Origin: Laspinema olomoucense D3b
Lineage (GTDB): Bacteria; Cyanobacteriota; Cyanobacteriia; Cyanobacteriales; Laspinemataceae
Direction: 5' to 3'
Assembly: GCF_025370785.1 (NCBI RefSeq)
Contig: NZ_JAMXFA010000051.1
Location: forward strand, 1-43,074
Length of the DNA stretch: 43,074 nt
The notes beneath the pieces were generated by a model. That model saw only the letters and a program-made list of their open reading frames with translations, did no database searches and was not told the origin of the DNA. The position numbers and the translations under genes were made by a program. Shown here piece by piece: positions 26,442-34,374 of this stretch; the stretch's first letter is position 1; each line of letters opens with the position of its first letter.

Positions 26442-26461
26442 GGCGCGGAGCGCCTTTTTTT
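26442..26461 (+). terminator. Hairpin and T run after the DGR target gene
   Basis: GGCGC-GGA-GCGCC followed by seven T. It is an intrinsic terminator for the target gene and, by position (about 40 bases beyond the VR), could also be the hairpin or cruciform that promotes homing in other DGRs. Confidence 0.8.
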
Positions 26462-26531
26462 ATTTTTTTAGATGACCCTGCCCCTGACTATGGTTTGATA
26501 AAGAAAGGTTACCTATTTTTGACAAACTGGA

Positions 26532-26885
26532 ATGGACGAACTGCCGATTATTCAGAAAACCTACGATCTAATACAATGGTATATTCCCATTTTGAACCGA
26601 TTACCGCGAGATCATAAAATGATGCTCGGAGAGCGGATTGTTACCCATCTCTATGAATTCCTAGAAAATCTCATTATAGCACGATATTCATCTCAAAAAA
26701 GCAACCTATTGCGTGCCCTGAACCCGAAACTTTCTATCCTCCGCTACCAGACCCGCCTCCTCATGGATTTTCAACTGATTTCCGTTGAGCGCTATGAATA
26801 TATCGCCAAACAGTTGGATACCATCGGCAAAGAACTGGGAGGCTGGATTCAGCAACAATCGGGCAAACCCACAAAAACAACCTAA
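26532..26885 (+). CDS. avd: DGR accessory variability determinant (Avd), four-helix-bundle protein
   Basis: A 117-aa, almost entirely helical, basic protein: IIQKTYDLIQWYIPILNRLPRDHKMMLGERIVTHLYEFLE and following helices match the Avd-type four-helix bundle. Avd forms a pentamer that binds the reverse transcriptase and template RNA and is needed for cDNA synthesis in studied DGRs. The gene lies 12 bases before the reverse transcriptase gene and downstream of the target. The Shine-Dalgarno is weak (CTGGA). Confidence 0.88.
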   Translation: MDELPIIQKTYDLIQWYIPILNRLPRDHKMMLGERIVTHLYEFLENLIIARYSSQKSNLLRALNPKLSILRYQTRLLMDFQLISVERYEYIAKQLDTIGKELGGWIQQQSGKPTKTT

Positions 26886-26897
26886 CTTTAACCTAGC

Positions 26898-27953
26898 ATG
26901 AAACGTTTCGGAAATCTCTGGCCTCAAATATCGAGCTTTGCAAACCTCCTCATAGCAGCCCGCAAAGCCCAAAAAGGGAAGCGGTTTCGGCCCACGGTTT
27001 TAGAATTCAACGATAACTTAGAAAGCAATCTGATTCAACTGCAAACTGAGCTCAACAGCCAAACCTATCAACCGGGAAATTACCATCAATTCTATGTCTA
27101 TGAACCCAAAAAAAGGCTAATTTCAGCGGCCCCCTATCGAGACCGAGTGGTCCACCATGCGCTCTGCAACATTATTGCGCCTTTATTAGAACGCTCCTTT
27201 ATTGATACTTCTTATGCGAATCGCATCGGCTACGGTAGCCACTGCGCCCTAGAAAAATTCACCACCCTCGCCCGCACTCACCGCTACATTCTCCAGTGCG
27301 ATATTCGGAAATTTTTCCCCACGATTAATCATAGCCTTCTCAAGGCAATCATTCGCCGCAAAATTAAATGTAAAAATACCCTGTGGTTGCTGGATACTAT
27401 CATTGATAATGGCAAAAATCTCGATCCGGTTCTTCACTACTTTCCCGGGGATGATCTGCTGGCACCAGTTTTATATCCTTGTGGTTTACCCGTAGGCAAT
27501 TTGACCAGCCAATTTTTAGCAAATCTCTACCTCAATGGCTTTGATCACTTTATTCTGCAAGCGCTAAAAATTCCCGCTTACGTTCGCTATGTTGATGATT
27601 TTGCTTTGTTTGCCAATGATCATACTCTCCTAGCCCAAGCTCGCCCAGAAATTGAAACCTATCTGGCCACCCTACGGCTAAAAATTCACCCCATCAAAAG
27701 TCAACTGTTTGAAACTCGCCACGGTGCTAATTTTTTAGGGTTCCGCATTCTCCCCCAACAAATTCGCGTTCGTTCGGACAGTCTCCAGCGACTCCGAGGT
27801 AAACTGAAAACCCGTTACCATGAATATCAGCATCAGCAGATTGATCAGAGTCAGTTCCAGCAATCCATCCAAAGCTGGCAAGCTCATCTCGACCACGGCA
27901 ACACCGCCCACTTGCAGCATCAACTTTTTGATCCAATGCTGGTAGAATTTTAA
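26898..27953 (+). CDS. DGR reverse transcriptase
   Basis: A 351-aa stand-alone reverse transcriptase that copies the TR RNA with errors opposite adenines. Motif A is [12 protein letters not shown] with Asp135. The DGR-specific motif 4 reads [11 protein letters not shown] (residues 196-206), with SQ where retroviral and group II enzymes have SP. Motif C is YVDD (231-234). Motif D/E and the thumb follow ([16 protein letters not shown]). There is no maturase, RNase H or endonuclease domain. Length is normal for DGR enzymes. The TR begins 20 bases after the stop, so the template RNA probably lies in the same transcript. Confidence 0.97.
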   Translation: MKRFGNLWPQISSFANLLIAARKAQKGKRFRPTVLEFNDNLESNLIQLQTELNSQTYQPGNYHQFYVYEPKKRLISAAPYRDRVVHHALCNIIAPLLERSFIDTSYANRIGYGSHCALEKFTTLARTHRYILQCDIRKFFPTINHSLLKAIIRRKIKCKNTLWLLDTIIDNGKNLDPVLHYFPGDDLLAPVLYPCGLPVGNLTSQFLANLYLNGFDHFILQALKIPAYVRYVDDFALFANDHTLLAQARPEIETYLATLRLKIHPIKSQLFETRHGANFLGFRILPQQIRVRSDSLQRLRGKLKTRYHEYQHQQIDQSQFQQSIQSWQAHLDHGNTAHLQHQLFDPMLVEF

Positions 27954-27972
27954 TCAAGGGATGAACGATTTT

Positions 27973-28090
27973 AGCTGCTGCGTGGCGGTTCCTGGAACAA
28001 CAACCCGAGGAACTGCCGTTGTGCCAACCGCAACAACAACACCCGCGACAACAAGAACAACAACTTGGGTTTTCGGGTGGTGGCCCCCAG
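27973..28090 (+). repeat. DGR template repeat (TR), non-coding
   Basis: The 118-base template for the VR at 26282-26399. In the VR frame it contains twelve AAC codons; changing the two A bases of AAC gives many amino acids but no stop codon. There are 29 adenines in the variable stretch. The RNA must include sequence downstream for priming, which would fall in 28091-28269. Apparent open frames across this region are not genes. Confidence 0.96.
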
Positions 28091-28269
28091 CACTCTTCAA
28101 CCGGCCAGAATAGCTCAATGGGAATTGGGTTAGCGTGCGATCGAGGAGTTCAGTTTCATTCCGGTGATGCCCCGGCATCCAAATATCTCGTCACCCAAAG
28201 GTGGGGGAGTAGGGACATCCGAAACCCGACTAATGGGATAATGAGGGCAAATTCTATCATACAAATCCT
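28091..28269 (+). other. Region downstream of TR, probable spacer RNA for cDNA priming
   Basis: 179 bases without a gene between TR and the second kinase. In characterised DGRs a structured RNA segment 3' of the TR is bound by RT-Avd and provides the priming site. Its presence here is inferred from position only. It may also hold the kinase promoter. Confidence 0.4.
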
Positions 28270-29229
28270 ATGCCTTGGGAAAAAGGAAAAACACTGAAGG
28301 ACGGAGCCTACACCATTGAGAGTGTTTTAGGACAAGGGCGATTTGCCATTACCTATCTAGCCAGCGATCGCATGGGGGAACGGGTGGCGATTAAAACCCT
28401 CAATCCTGATTCCTCAGTCTTAGGGCAAATGAGCGCGCCGGATCGTCAAGCCTTCGGCAGTAAATTTTATGATGAAGCGCTCAAACTGGAAAAATGTAAA
28501 CATCCTAATATTGTGCCAGTGCGGGAGGTGTTTGAAGAGTCGATGCGCGCTTGGTTGACCCAAGTCCGCTATGCTTGTATTGTTATGGACTATATCGATG
28601 GCTTTGATCTAGAGCATCGGCGATCGCCCCGTCTGCCGAGCGCTGAGGTATTGCACTATGGACGACAAATTGGCTCCGCTTTGATTGCCGTCCATGCACA
28701 AAAGATACTCCATCGGGATGTGAAACCGGGAAATATTATCGTGCGATCGCAGGGGGGCAAAAGTGAGGCAATTTTGATTGATTTTGGTTTAGCGCGTGCC
28801 TTTGCTCATCCCCTCACTCAACACATTACCACCAGTGGGTTTGCTCCCATCGAGCTATACTCAAATAAATTTGAGCGCGGCCCTTGGACTGATGTCTATG
28901 GTTTAGCCGCCACCCTCTACGAATTACTCACCGGAAAACCCCCAGAGGATGCCCTAGCCCGCCATGATAAAGATTTAAAAGTAGACTTAACTCCCCCGCG
29001 ATGTTATGTTCCCCAGATTAGCAAACGAGTGAATCAGGCGATCGTCCAAGGTTTAGCCGTGATGCCGGGCGATCGAACCCCATCAATTCCTAAGTTTTTA
29101 CGACAATTGGGAGTTGGACAGTGGTATGTCCCCTTTCCCGATTGGGATGTCAATATTTGGGTACAGGTAGGCACTATGATAGGAACTCTTCTCGCGGCAA
29201 CTGCGGCGATCATAGCGTTGTTCAAATAG
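28270..29229 (+). CDS. Ser/Thr protein kinase with C-terminal membrane anchor
   Basis: 319 aa. The kinase domain spans residues ~14-280 with LGQGRFAITY, Lys (VAIK), HRDVKPGN, DFGLA and the APIEL activation segment; all catalytic residues are conserved, unlike in the DGR target kinase. A transmembrane helix lies near the C-terminus (VGTMIGTLLAATAAIIAL) with almost nothing beyond it, so the kinase faces the cytoplasm as a tail-anchored protein. It starts 180 bases after the TR on the same strand. The two kinases share the start MxWxxGxTLxxG, suggesting a paralogous origin. Confidence 0.92.
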   Translation: MPWEKGKTLKDGAYTIESVLGQGRFAITYLASDRMGERVAIKTLNPDSSVLGQMSAPDRQAFGSKFYDEALKLEKCKHPNIVPVREVFEESMRAWLTQVRYACIVMDYIDGFDLEHRRSPRLPSAEVLHYGRQIGSALIAVHAQKILHRDVKPGNIIVRSQGGKSEAILIDFGLARAFAHPLTQHITTSGFAPIELYSNKFERGPWTDVYGLAATLYELLTGKPPEDALARHDKDLKVDLTPPRCYVPQISKRVNQAIVQGLAVMPGDRTPSIPKFLRQLGVGQWYVPFPDWDVNIWVQVGTMIGTLLAATAAIIALFK

Positions 29230-29285
29230 GGCTTGATTCGGAACTTGTTATAATGCATCAATCCTGATTAACAATAACCGGGACT

Positions 29286-29942
29286 ATGGTTCAAACTCCT
29301 ATCTCCTCTCATATTCTCTACCCGGACTCTGATGGTAAGCCGATCGCGGAAAATACCCTGCAATATCGCTGGATTGTGCGGTTAGTCACTAATCTCAAGC
29401 AACTCCTCAAGGAACAAGTTGCCTTTGTTGCGGGGGATTTACTCTGGTATCCGGTTCGGGTGGAACGTCCTCCCGCCCCCTGTCAAGCGCCAGATGCGAT
29501 GGTAGTGTGGGGTCGTCCGGATGGGGACCGAGGTAGTTATAAACAGTGGGAAGAAGATAACATTGCCCCCCAGGTGGTGTTTGAAATTCTCTCTCCCAGT
29601 AATACCATGATCGAAATGGCGGCAAAACAAAATTTTTATGCACAGTATGGTGTGCTGGAAATGGTTTTTTATGACCCCCAATCTCATAATTTTTGGGGGT
29701 TGCATCGGGCTACGGCGCAAGATAGCTTAAACTTTATCCAATCCCAGGATTTACCTTGGATTTCTCCTTTGTTGAATATTCGTTTTGAACTGTCGGCTGA
29801 TGGTTTAGCGGTGTATCATCCTGATGGGGAATTGTTCAAGGAACCGGGGGAGTTGTATGAGGAACGGGATAAGGCACAACAGGAAAGGGATAAAGCCTTT
29901 GCTAAACTTCGGGAACTGGGGATTGACCCTGAAACCCTTTAA
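29286..29942 (+). CDS. Uma2 (DUF820) family putative nuclease with coiled-coil tail
   Basis: 218 aa. Family landmarks are PDAMVVWGRP, PQVVFEILSPSNT and the AKQNFYAQYGVLEMVFYDP region. The C-terminus has a short charged coiled-coil repeat (EERDKAQQERDKAFAKLRELG) seen in many cyanobacterial members. It follows the second kinase on the same strand, 56 bases downstream. Function unknown; fold assigned by family. Confidence 0.88.
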   Translation: MVQTPISSHILYPDSDGKPIAENTLQYRWIVRLVTNLKQLLKEQVAFVAGDLLWYPVRVERPPAPCQAPDAMVVWGRPDGDRGSYKQWEEDNIAPQVVFEILSPSNTMIEMAAKQNFYAQYGVLEMVFYDPQSHNFWGLHRATAQDSLNFIQSQDLPWISPLLNIRFELSADGLAVYHPDGELFKEPGELYEERDKAQQERDKAFAKLRELGIDPETL

Positions 29943-29956
29943 ATGATGCCTGTTAC

Positions 29957-30028
29957 GGTGCTGAAATATATTGAATTTCAGCACCAAGACTTAGGAAATC
30001 AACGGGGTTGCTGAGGGCAAGCAACCCC
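29957..30028. terminator. Two perfect hairpins between convergent Uma2 genes
   Basis: GGTGCTGAAAT/ATTTCAGCACC (29957-29967 and 29975-29985, 11 bp) and GGGGTTGCT/AGCAACCCC (30004-30012 and 30020-30028, 9 bp). Neither has a T run. They probably stop transcription from both sides. Confidence 0.55.
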
Positions 30029-30032
30029 AAAA

Positions 30033-30584
30033 TTAGGCTGAAATTATGGCTTGAATGGGAATGGTTACATCAGGAAAGGCTAGAGGAGAAATTTCTCCCT
30101 CTTTTAAGGTCATTTTAGACCCATAATCCCGTCCCCTGGGTTGACGGTAGATAATTAATTCCGTTGTTTGGAGATTGACTAGCCAATATTCGGGGATTCC
30201 CGCTTCGGCATAGATGTGATATTTTAGGGTTGAATCTTTCTCTAAACTGGTATTAGCATATTCAATCACCCAGAAGATGTTTTCCGGATAGGGATGGTGA
30301 GACAGATATTCGCGCCCGAGGGGTTGCACAATGGCGAGATCTGGTTCGGGTTCCGATTGGTTGGGGAGGGTAATCGGTTTAGCGTGACGCAGGAAAGCGC
30401 GATCGCCTAAAACCCGAGTCAGATACGATCCCGTTTCGGAACTAAAAAACGCATGAGCTTCGCCTTCAGGGGACATTTTAACGATTTCTCCGGCTAACAA
30501 TTCCACCGGGCGATCATTGAGTAACCCGGTTTTAATAATTTGGTGGTAGTCTTCTAGGCTCCACTTGATTGTTGAAAGTACCAT
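30033..30584 (-). CDS. Uma2 (DUF820) family putative nuclease
   Basis: 183 aa, the compact form of the family: YHQIIKTGLLNDRPVELLAGEIVKMSPEG, EPEPDLAIV, WVIEYANTSLEKD, YAEAGIPEYWLVNLQ and ELIIYRQP. The PD-x-EYA core positions the catalytic Asp and Glu. It is convergent with the Uma2 gene at 29286 but clearly a different subgroup, so the two are not a recent tandem duplication. A cluster of three palindromic repeats lies upstream. Confidence 0.88.
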   Translation of the reverse strand: MVLSTIKWSLEDYHQIIKTGLLNDRPVELLAGEIVKMSPEGEAHAFFSSETGSYLTRVLGDRAFLRHAKPITLPNQSEPEPDLAIVQPLGREYLSHHPYPENIFWVIEYANTSLEKDSTLKYHIYAEAGIPEYWLVNLQTTELIIYRQPRGRDYGSKMTLKEGEISPLAFPDVTIPIQAIISA

Positions 30585-30637
30585 CTTGACACCTCTATCA
30601 ACCTTGTCTCTAGTTTATCATGAGTTTGCCAAGGGTG

Positions 30638-30735
30638 AGAAACCGGGTTTCTGGGATAACTTTTGTCTGATTGCAAAGATTTAGGAAAGAAACCCGGTTT
30701 CTGGATTGTTGCCAAGGGAAAGAAACCCGGTTTCT
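30638..30735. repeat. Cluster of three AGAAACCCGGTTTCT repeats
   Basis: Copies at 30638-30652 (in the AGAAACCGGGTTTCT orientation), 30688-30702 and 30721-30735. They fill the spacer between the channel gene and the Uma2 gene on the minus strand. The first and second are in opposite orientation and can pair. Confidence 0.9.
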
Positions 30736-30744
30736 GAATTAAGG

Positions 30745-32442
30745 TTAATTGGAACTGCTGGATATCAGTTTGGAGGGGGTGGTGCGCCAGAGTAATTCTA
30801 GTTTGTTGCCGGGGATTGTTAAATATAAAACATCTCCAACTTTTAGAGAGGTTTCTAATAACTCCCACCCATGAATAGTTTTCTCTGGGGTTTGAATATA
30901 TAAGGGGACAAAATCTGCTTTCATGGCTGATTCTTGGACAGTTTGATGATAAAAAGGATGGGCGGGGGTGATTAAGGTAGCGATCGCCACCCAAAGACTC
31001 CCGGCAGTCATGCCATTGCCTAAAATCCGTCCCCCGATCGCAGCGGCAGCAAAGGCAGGGGCGGCGATTTCTGTAGGATTGAGGACGTGTTCAAAGTCGA
31101 ACACTTGTTGTACCATTAAGGCAAAGCGCGGGTCCTCACTTCTCACGACCAGAGGCAGTTGCGGCACTACGCCTTTTGCAGTTAAGGCAATTTCTAAGTT
31201 AGTCATGTCATTGCTAGTGACAGCTAATACCGCTTCGGCTTTTTCAATATGAGCCGCTTTTAAACTGGCGGGTAAGGTAGCATCTGCCTGAATGACAGGA
31301 ATTTTTAACCCCTGTGCGGTACTCAGAAAGCGGCAGTTTGGATCGCGATCGATGACAACGACATCATACCCATTGCTATGTAGTTGCTCGATCGCCTTGA
31401 TTCCGATGTCTCCTAGTCCACACACGATATAATGATGGCGATGGGGGATTTCCGGGGTATCCCACAGTTGTCTCAATCGGCTACCTAGGATAAAATCGTT
31501 CAGGAGAGCATAGCAAATCCCCACAGCACCAGCCCCGACGAGCATCATCAGGGCGGTAAACAGTTTCAAGGGAACGGGAGAATGCTCCGCTACCGCTTCA
31601 TTGCCGCCAGCGCCCGTAATCATGCCCACCGAAAAATACAGAGAATCAACAAAAGAGGTGTTTGTATTAACAATAGTATAAGTAAAAGTTGCCGTTAAAA
31701 TTGTTAGTAAGAGGGCTAATAGGGCGAGGGTGGTGGCTTGATTTTGCTGTTGAAATCGGCGCCAATTGCCGAGGGATTCTTGGAATTTCCGGCCCCAGGA
31801 ACGTCGGTTGTGGCGCTTACTGAGTTGGGTGGCAACAATCAGGCGATCGCCCACTTCCAATGTCTTTCCAGTCAGGACCGCCGAAACGAGGTCGATATGA
31901 GGATGCTGGGGTAGATAGTATATCAGCATCCGGCGCGGATCTTCCCATAACTCAGCTAACTTGCGCCCGTTCCAGGGATGGCGCTGATCGATGTATTCTT
32001 CATGAATCGGCCAAGTTTCATTAAACAGTGTGAGATGCCCGATCGCCCGACTCCCCATTGCCGCAAAGGCAAAAATCGGGGCAGCCAAGGTGGAGACACT
32101 CATGCTGGTATGCTGGGGTAACGTGCGATCCAAGCGATCGCCTAAACTGCCATTAAACAGCCGTGTAATAATCCGAATCTTGGGATTTAGCAGACGAGCT
32201 TGCATCAGAATAGCTAAATTCACCGCATCATCATCGGAGGCGATGGCGATCGCATCCGCATCTCGAATCCCAGCAGCGAGTAAGGTGGCCGCTGATCGTG
32301 GATCTCCCACAATGATCCCCGTCTCTTCTCCAGGAACCAGGTGCTCTCCCACCCCTACAACCGACGCCCCCTGTTGTCTTAATAAGCAAAAAATTTGATA
32401 CCCCGTGCTACCCAGACAGCAAACAATGATTCGCGGTTTCAT
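30745..32442 (-). CDS. Ion channel-like protein with two RCK (TrkA-N/C) modules
   Basis: 565 aa. The first RCK/TrkA-N domain is at residues ~3-135 (CLGSTGYQIFCLLRQQG), then a TrkA-C-like part to ~208. A two-helix pore module follows (TM1 ~236-258, pore loop ~264-282, TM2 ~291-315), then a second TrkA-N domain (~338-460, VCGLGDIGIKAI) and TrkA-C. The expected potassium filter TVGYGD is replaced by TGAGGNE, closer in style to CASTOR/POLLUX-type channels. The probable role is a regulated cation channel sensing nucleotides through the RCK domains. c-di-AMP control is possible but not shown. Confidence 0.82.
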   Translation of the reverse strand: MKPRIIVCCLGSTGYQIFCLLRQQGASVVGVGEHLVPGEETGIIVGDPRSAATLLAAGIRDADAIAIASDDDAVNLAILMQARLLNPKIRIITRLFNGSLGDRLDRTLPQHTSMSVSTLAAPIFAFAAMGSRAIGHLTLFNETWPIHEEYIDQRHPWNGRKLAELWEDPRRMLIYYLPQHPHIDLVSAVLTGKTLEVGDRLIVATQLSKRHNRRSWGRKFQESLGNWRRFQQQNQATTLALLALLLTILTATFTYTIVNTNTSFVDSLYFSVGMITGAGGNEAVAEHSPVPLKLFTALMMLVGAGAVGICYALLNDFILGSRLRQLWDTPEIPHRHHYIVCGLGDIGIKAIEQLHSNGYDVVVIDRDPNCRFLSTAQGLKIPVIQADATLPASLKAAHIEKAEAVLAVTSNDMTNLEIALTAKGVVPQLPLVVRSEDPRFALMVQQVFDFEHVLNPTEIAAPAFAAAAIGGRILGNGMTAGSLWVAIATLITPAHPFYHQTVQESAMKADFVPLYIQTPEKTIHGWELLETSLKVGDVLYLTIPGNKLELLWRTTPSKLISSSSN

Positions 32443-32696
32443 GATGACCCCAGCCTACGATCAGGATTGAGAAAGAATACAGCCAAATTCACATCAATGT
32501 CACGGACGATAATATTTTCAGTCCCTCGGGATCTAAAAAATGTAGCGAAGGACACCGCCTTTTGTTTTTGCTTCAAAAAACTATCCCACCGATGGATATT
32601 GGCAGCGATCGCCTCTTGCAAAGCATGAGTAATTCCACTCAAGTAAAAGGGTTTTGGGTAACAACCCGCTGAATCTATTGAACTGGCGATCGCCAA
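32439..32696 (-). CDS. Possible small protein upstream of the channel gene
   Basis: An 85-aa frame whose stop overlaps the channel start as ATGA, the arrangement of a coupled gene pair. It has no recognised family, no signal or membrane segment and no clear Shine-Dalgarno. Composition is plausible for a protein (IIVRDIDVNLAVFFLNPDRRL), but it might be a fragment or chance frame. Confidence 0.25.
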   Translation of the reverse strand: MAIASSIDSAGCYPKPFYLSGITHALQEAIAANIHRWDSFLKQKQKAVSFATFFRSRGTENIIVRDIDVNLAVFFLNPDRRLGSS

Positions 32697-32725
32697 TTCC
32701 CGAAAAGGCGAGTATCTGGATCATG

Positions 32726-32843
32726 TATAGCAAATCAAATTTTTAAAATCTTACAAACCAAGAGTGAGAGTATCTTGCTCCTTACTGTAACCAGATGCTC
32801 CCACTCCCTTTAAATTTTGTCTAATTTATTTAGACTTGCTATA
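32726..32843. mobile_element. 118-bp MITE-like element
   Basis: The left end TATAGCAAATC is an imperfect inverted match of the right end GACTTGCTATA (one mismatch in 11), and AT-rich inverted similarity continues inward. Near the right end lies a second hairpin, GTCTAA/TTAGAC (32819-32835). There is no coding capacity. The size and TA-bounded ends suit a non-autonomous miniature element. Confidence 0.5.
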
Positions 32844-32944
32844 TCTTGGCTTTTTAAAAGCCTGTTTTCTGTTCCGTTTGAGTCAAGGGCTTACTTGATC
32901 TAACCGCACCCTTGAATTTCTCCGGATTTTCAGATAGAAGGAAA

Positions 32945-33991
32945 CTAAACTCCCTCTGACTTCGCCGCAGTTGCCGATAACCATTCCAACGCCCCGGTTG
33001 TTTTGTGCCATGCTACTAGCGCCGTAGCGGCATAAGAAACCGCCTCACTTTCATCCCCCCATCCGATTAAACTCGGCAGTTCTTTCGGCATCTTTTTCTT
33101 TCCCAAAAGATAATCAGGAACATATTGATTACGCTTTAAAGCTTGTTGTAACTCCTGATTTGTCTGCTCGGTTGCGCCATCCTTTTGAAACAACCATAAG
33201 GCGCGGGAATAGGTCCAGGAAGCCGAAGATTCATCTTCATATTGTTGAAAGAGATGGGCGATCGCCTCTGATGCACCTTCTTCCAACAGGCAAGGGAGCA
33301 ACATATAGCGGATGCCTTGATTATCATTGGGGTTGAGGCGTAACATCTGCTGGTAATGTGCGATCGCCTCTTCTGTCTCCCCCAACTGCAAACAACATTC
33401 CGCCAGACCCTGCCGTGCGCGCATATAGGGACGAGTCTCAGTCATTCCCCAAAAATATCCAGCGTGTTCTTCAAAGAATTCTGGACCTAAAGCTCGTTCA
33501 CCCGCCTGTACCCCTTGCTCATAAAACCCTTTGGCTTCCTTCAGGGTTTTAGCAGACTCTTGGGCTAATAGCACATAAGCATCCACACAATCGGCGCTAA
33601 TCTTTAATGCCCGCTTGGCTAATTGTACCCGCTTCTTGCCCGGAACCGACCAAGCCTCATACATAATATCTTGTGCCTTATCCAGGGGGGTTTCCTCCTG
33701 AGTCAGGGTGAGGGGTTGTCCGGAAGTGAGGGCTTCTTGGAGAAAAGCGCTCGCTGCTTCGCTCGACTCAAACTCATTCTCCTGCAAGAATTTCTGAATC
33801 TGCCGCATCATCTTTTCCATCTCCTGGAGACTGCCCGCCTTAAATCCTTTCAATCCCTGACTCGGGAGATCTTCATCGCTTTTAGGGGCTTTGGTAAGTT
33901 TAGTAGTTTTGGTGCTTTTAGTGCTTTTGGCAGCACTCGGGCTTGTTTTCTCCGTGTTTTTTTTGGGTTTTCTGGGTTTTTTCTCAGTCAT
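32945..33991 (-). CDS. TPR/ST7-like protein with Lys-rich N-terminus
   Basis: About 348 aa from the ATG at 33991, chosen because AGGA lies 8 bases upstream; an ATG at 34012 would add seven residues. The first ~45 residues are extremely rich in Lys, Thr, Ser and Pro and likely disordered. A helical segment follows (LQEMEKMMRQIQKFLQ), then TPR-like repeats (AYVLLAQESAKTLKEAKGFYEQG, RQGLAECCLQLGETEEAIAHYQQMLRLNPND). The pattern matches the ST7-like TPR family known from bacteria. It should act as a protein-binding scaffold; the partner is unknown. Confidence 0.75.
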   Translation of the reverse strand: MTEKKPRKPKKNTEKTSPSAAKSTKSTKTTKLTKAPKSDEDLPSQGLKGFKAGSLQEMEKMMRQIQKFLQENEFESSEAASAFLQEALTSGQPLTLTQEETPLDKAQDIMYEAWSVPGKKRVQLAKRALKISADCVDAYVLLAQESAKTLKEAKGFYEQGVQAGERALGPEFFEEHAGYFWGMTETRPYMRARQGLAECCLQLGETEEAIAHYQQMLRLNPNDNQGIRYMLLPCLLEEGASEAIAHLFQQYEDESSASWTYSRALWLFQKDGATEQTNQELQQALKRNQYVPDYLLGKKKMPKELPSLIGWGDESEAVSYAATALVAWHKTTGALEWLSATAAKSEGV

Positions 33992-34374
33992 GGTTGATGT
34001 CCTGGGGTTCATTCACTACAATTTATATTAGCAGGAGTAGAAAACAGTGCGATCGCCACCACTCCCCCTGGTGTTTCCCAGGGGTTGACTCCAGGCAACA
34101 CAAGCTACACTGAAAAGAATCAGACCTCAGCATCAAGACAGGATAGCGGGAATCAGAACGGGGATTTCTTCCCCTTTGTTTAGGGCTTCCCTCCCTCATT
34201 CGGGTCCAGGACTGATGCACCCAAGGGACGATTTATGAGCTTGTACCGGGCTGAAACCTTAGCACCAGTTGCACCTCCCCCCCCGAAGATTTCTGGGCCG
34301 TAACGATTGGGTTTAAAACTCTTCCAGGGCAGCGAATTTCAACTCTCAAATTTAAAATAAATTAGAGGAAAATA
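33992..34374. other. Spacer between TPR protein and ferredoxin-MBL genes
   Basis: Divergent control region with one hairpin (CCCCTGG/CCAGGGG, 34065-34084) lacking a T run, and an AT-rich stretch just before the ferredoxin-MBL gene. I see no clear promoter. Confidence 0.45.

Noticed and set aside
28019-28297. 92-aa frame and minus-strand frames across the TR
   Set aside because: The TR is explained as non-coding template; AAC-rich sequence keeps frames open by chance.
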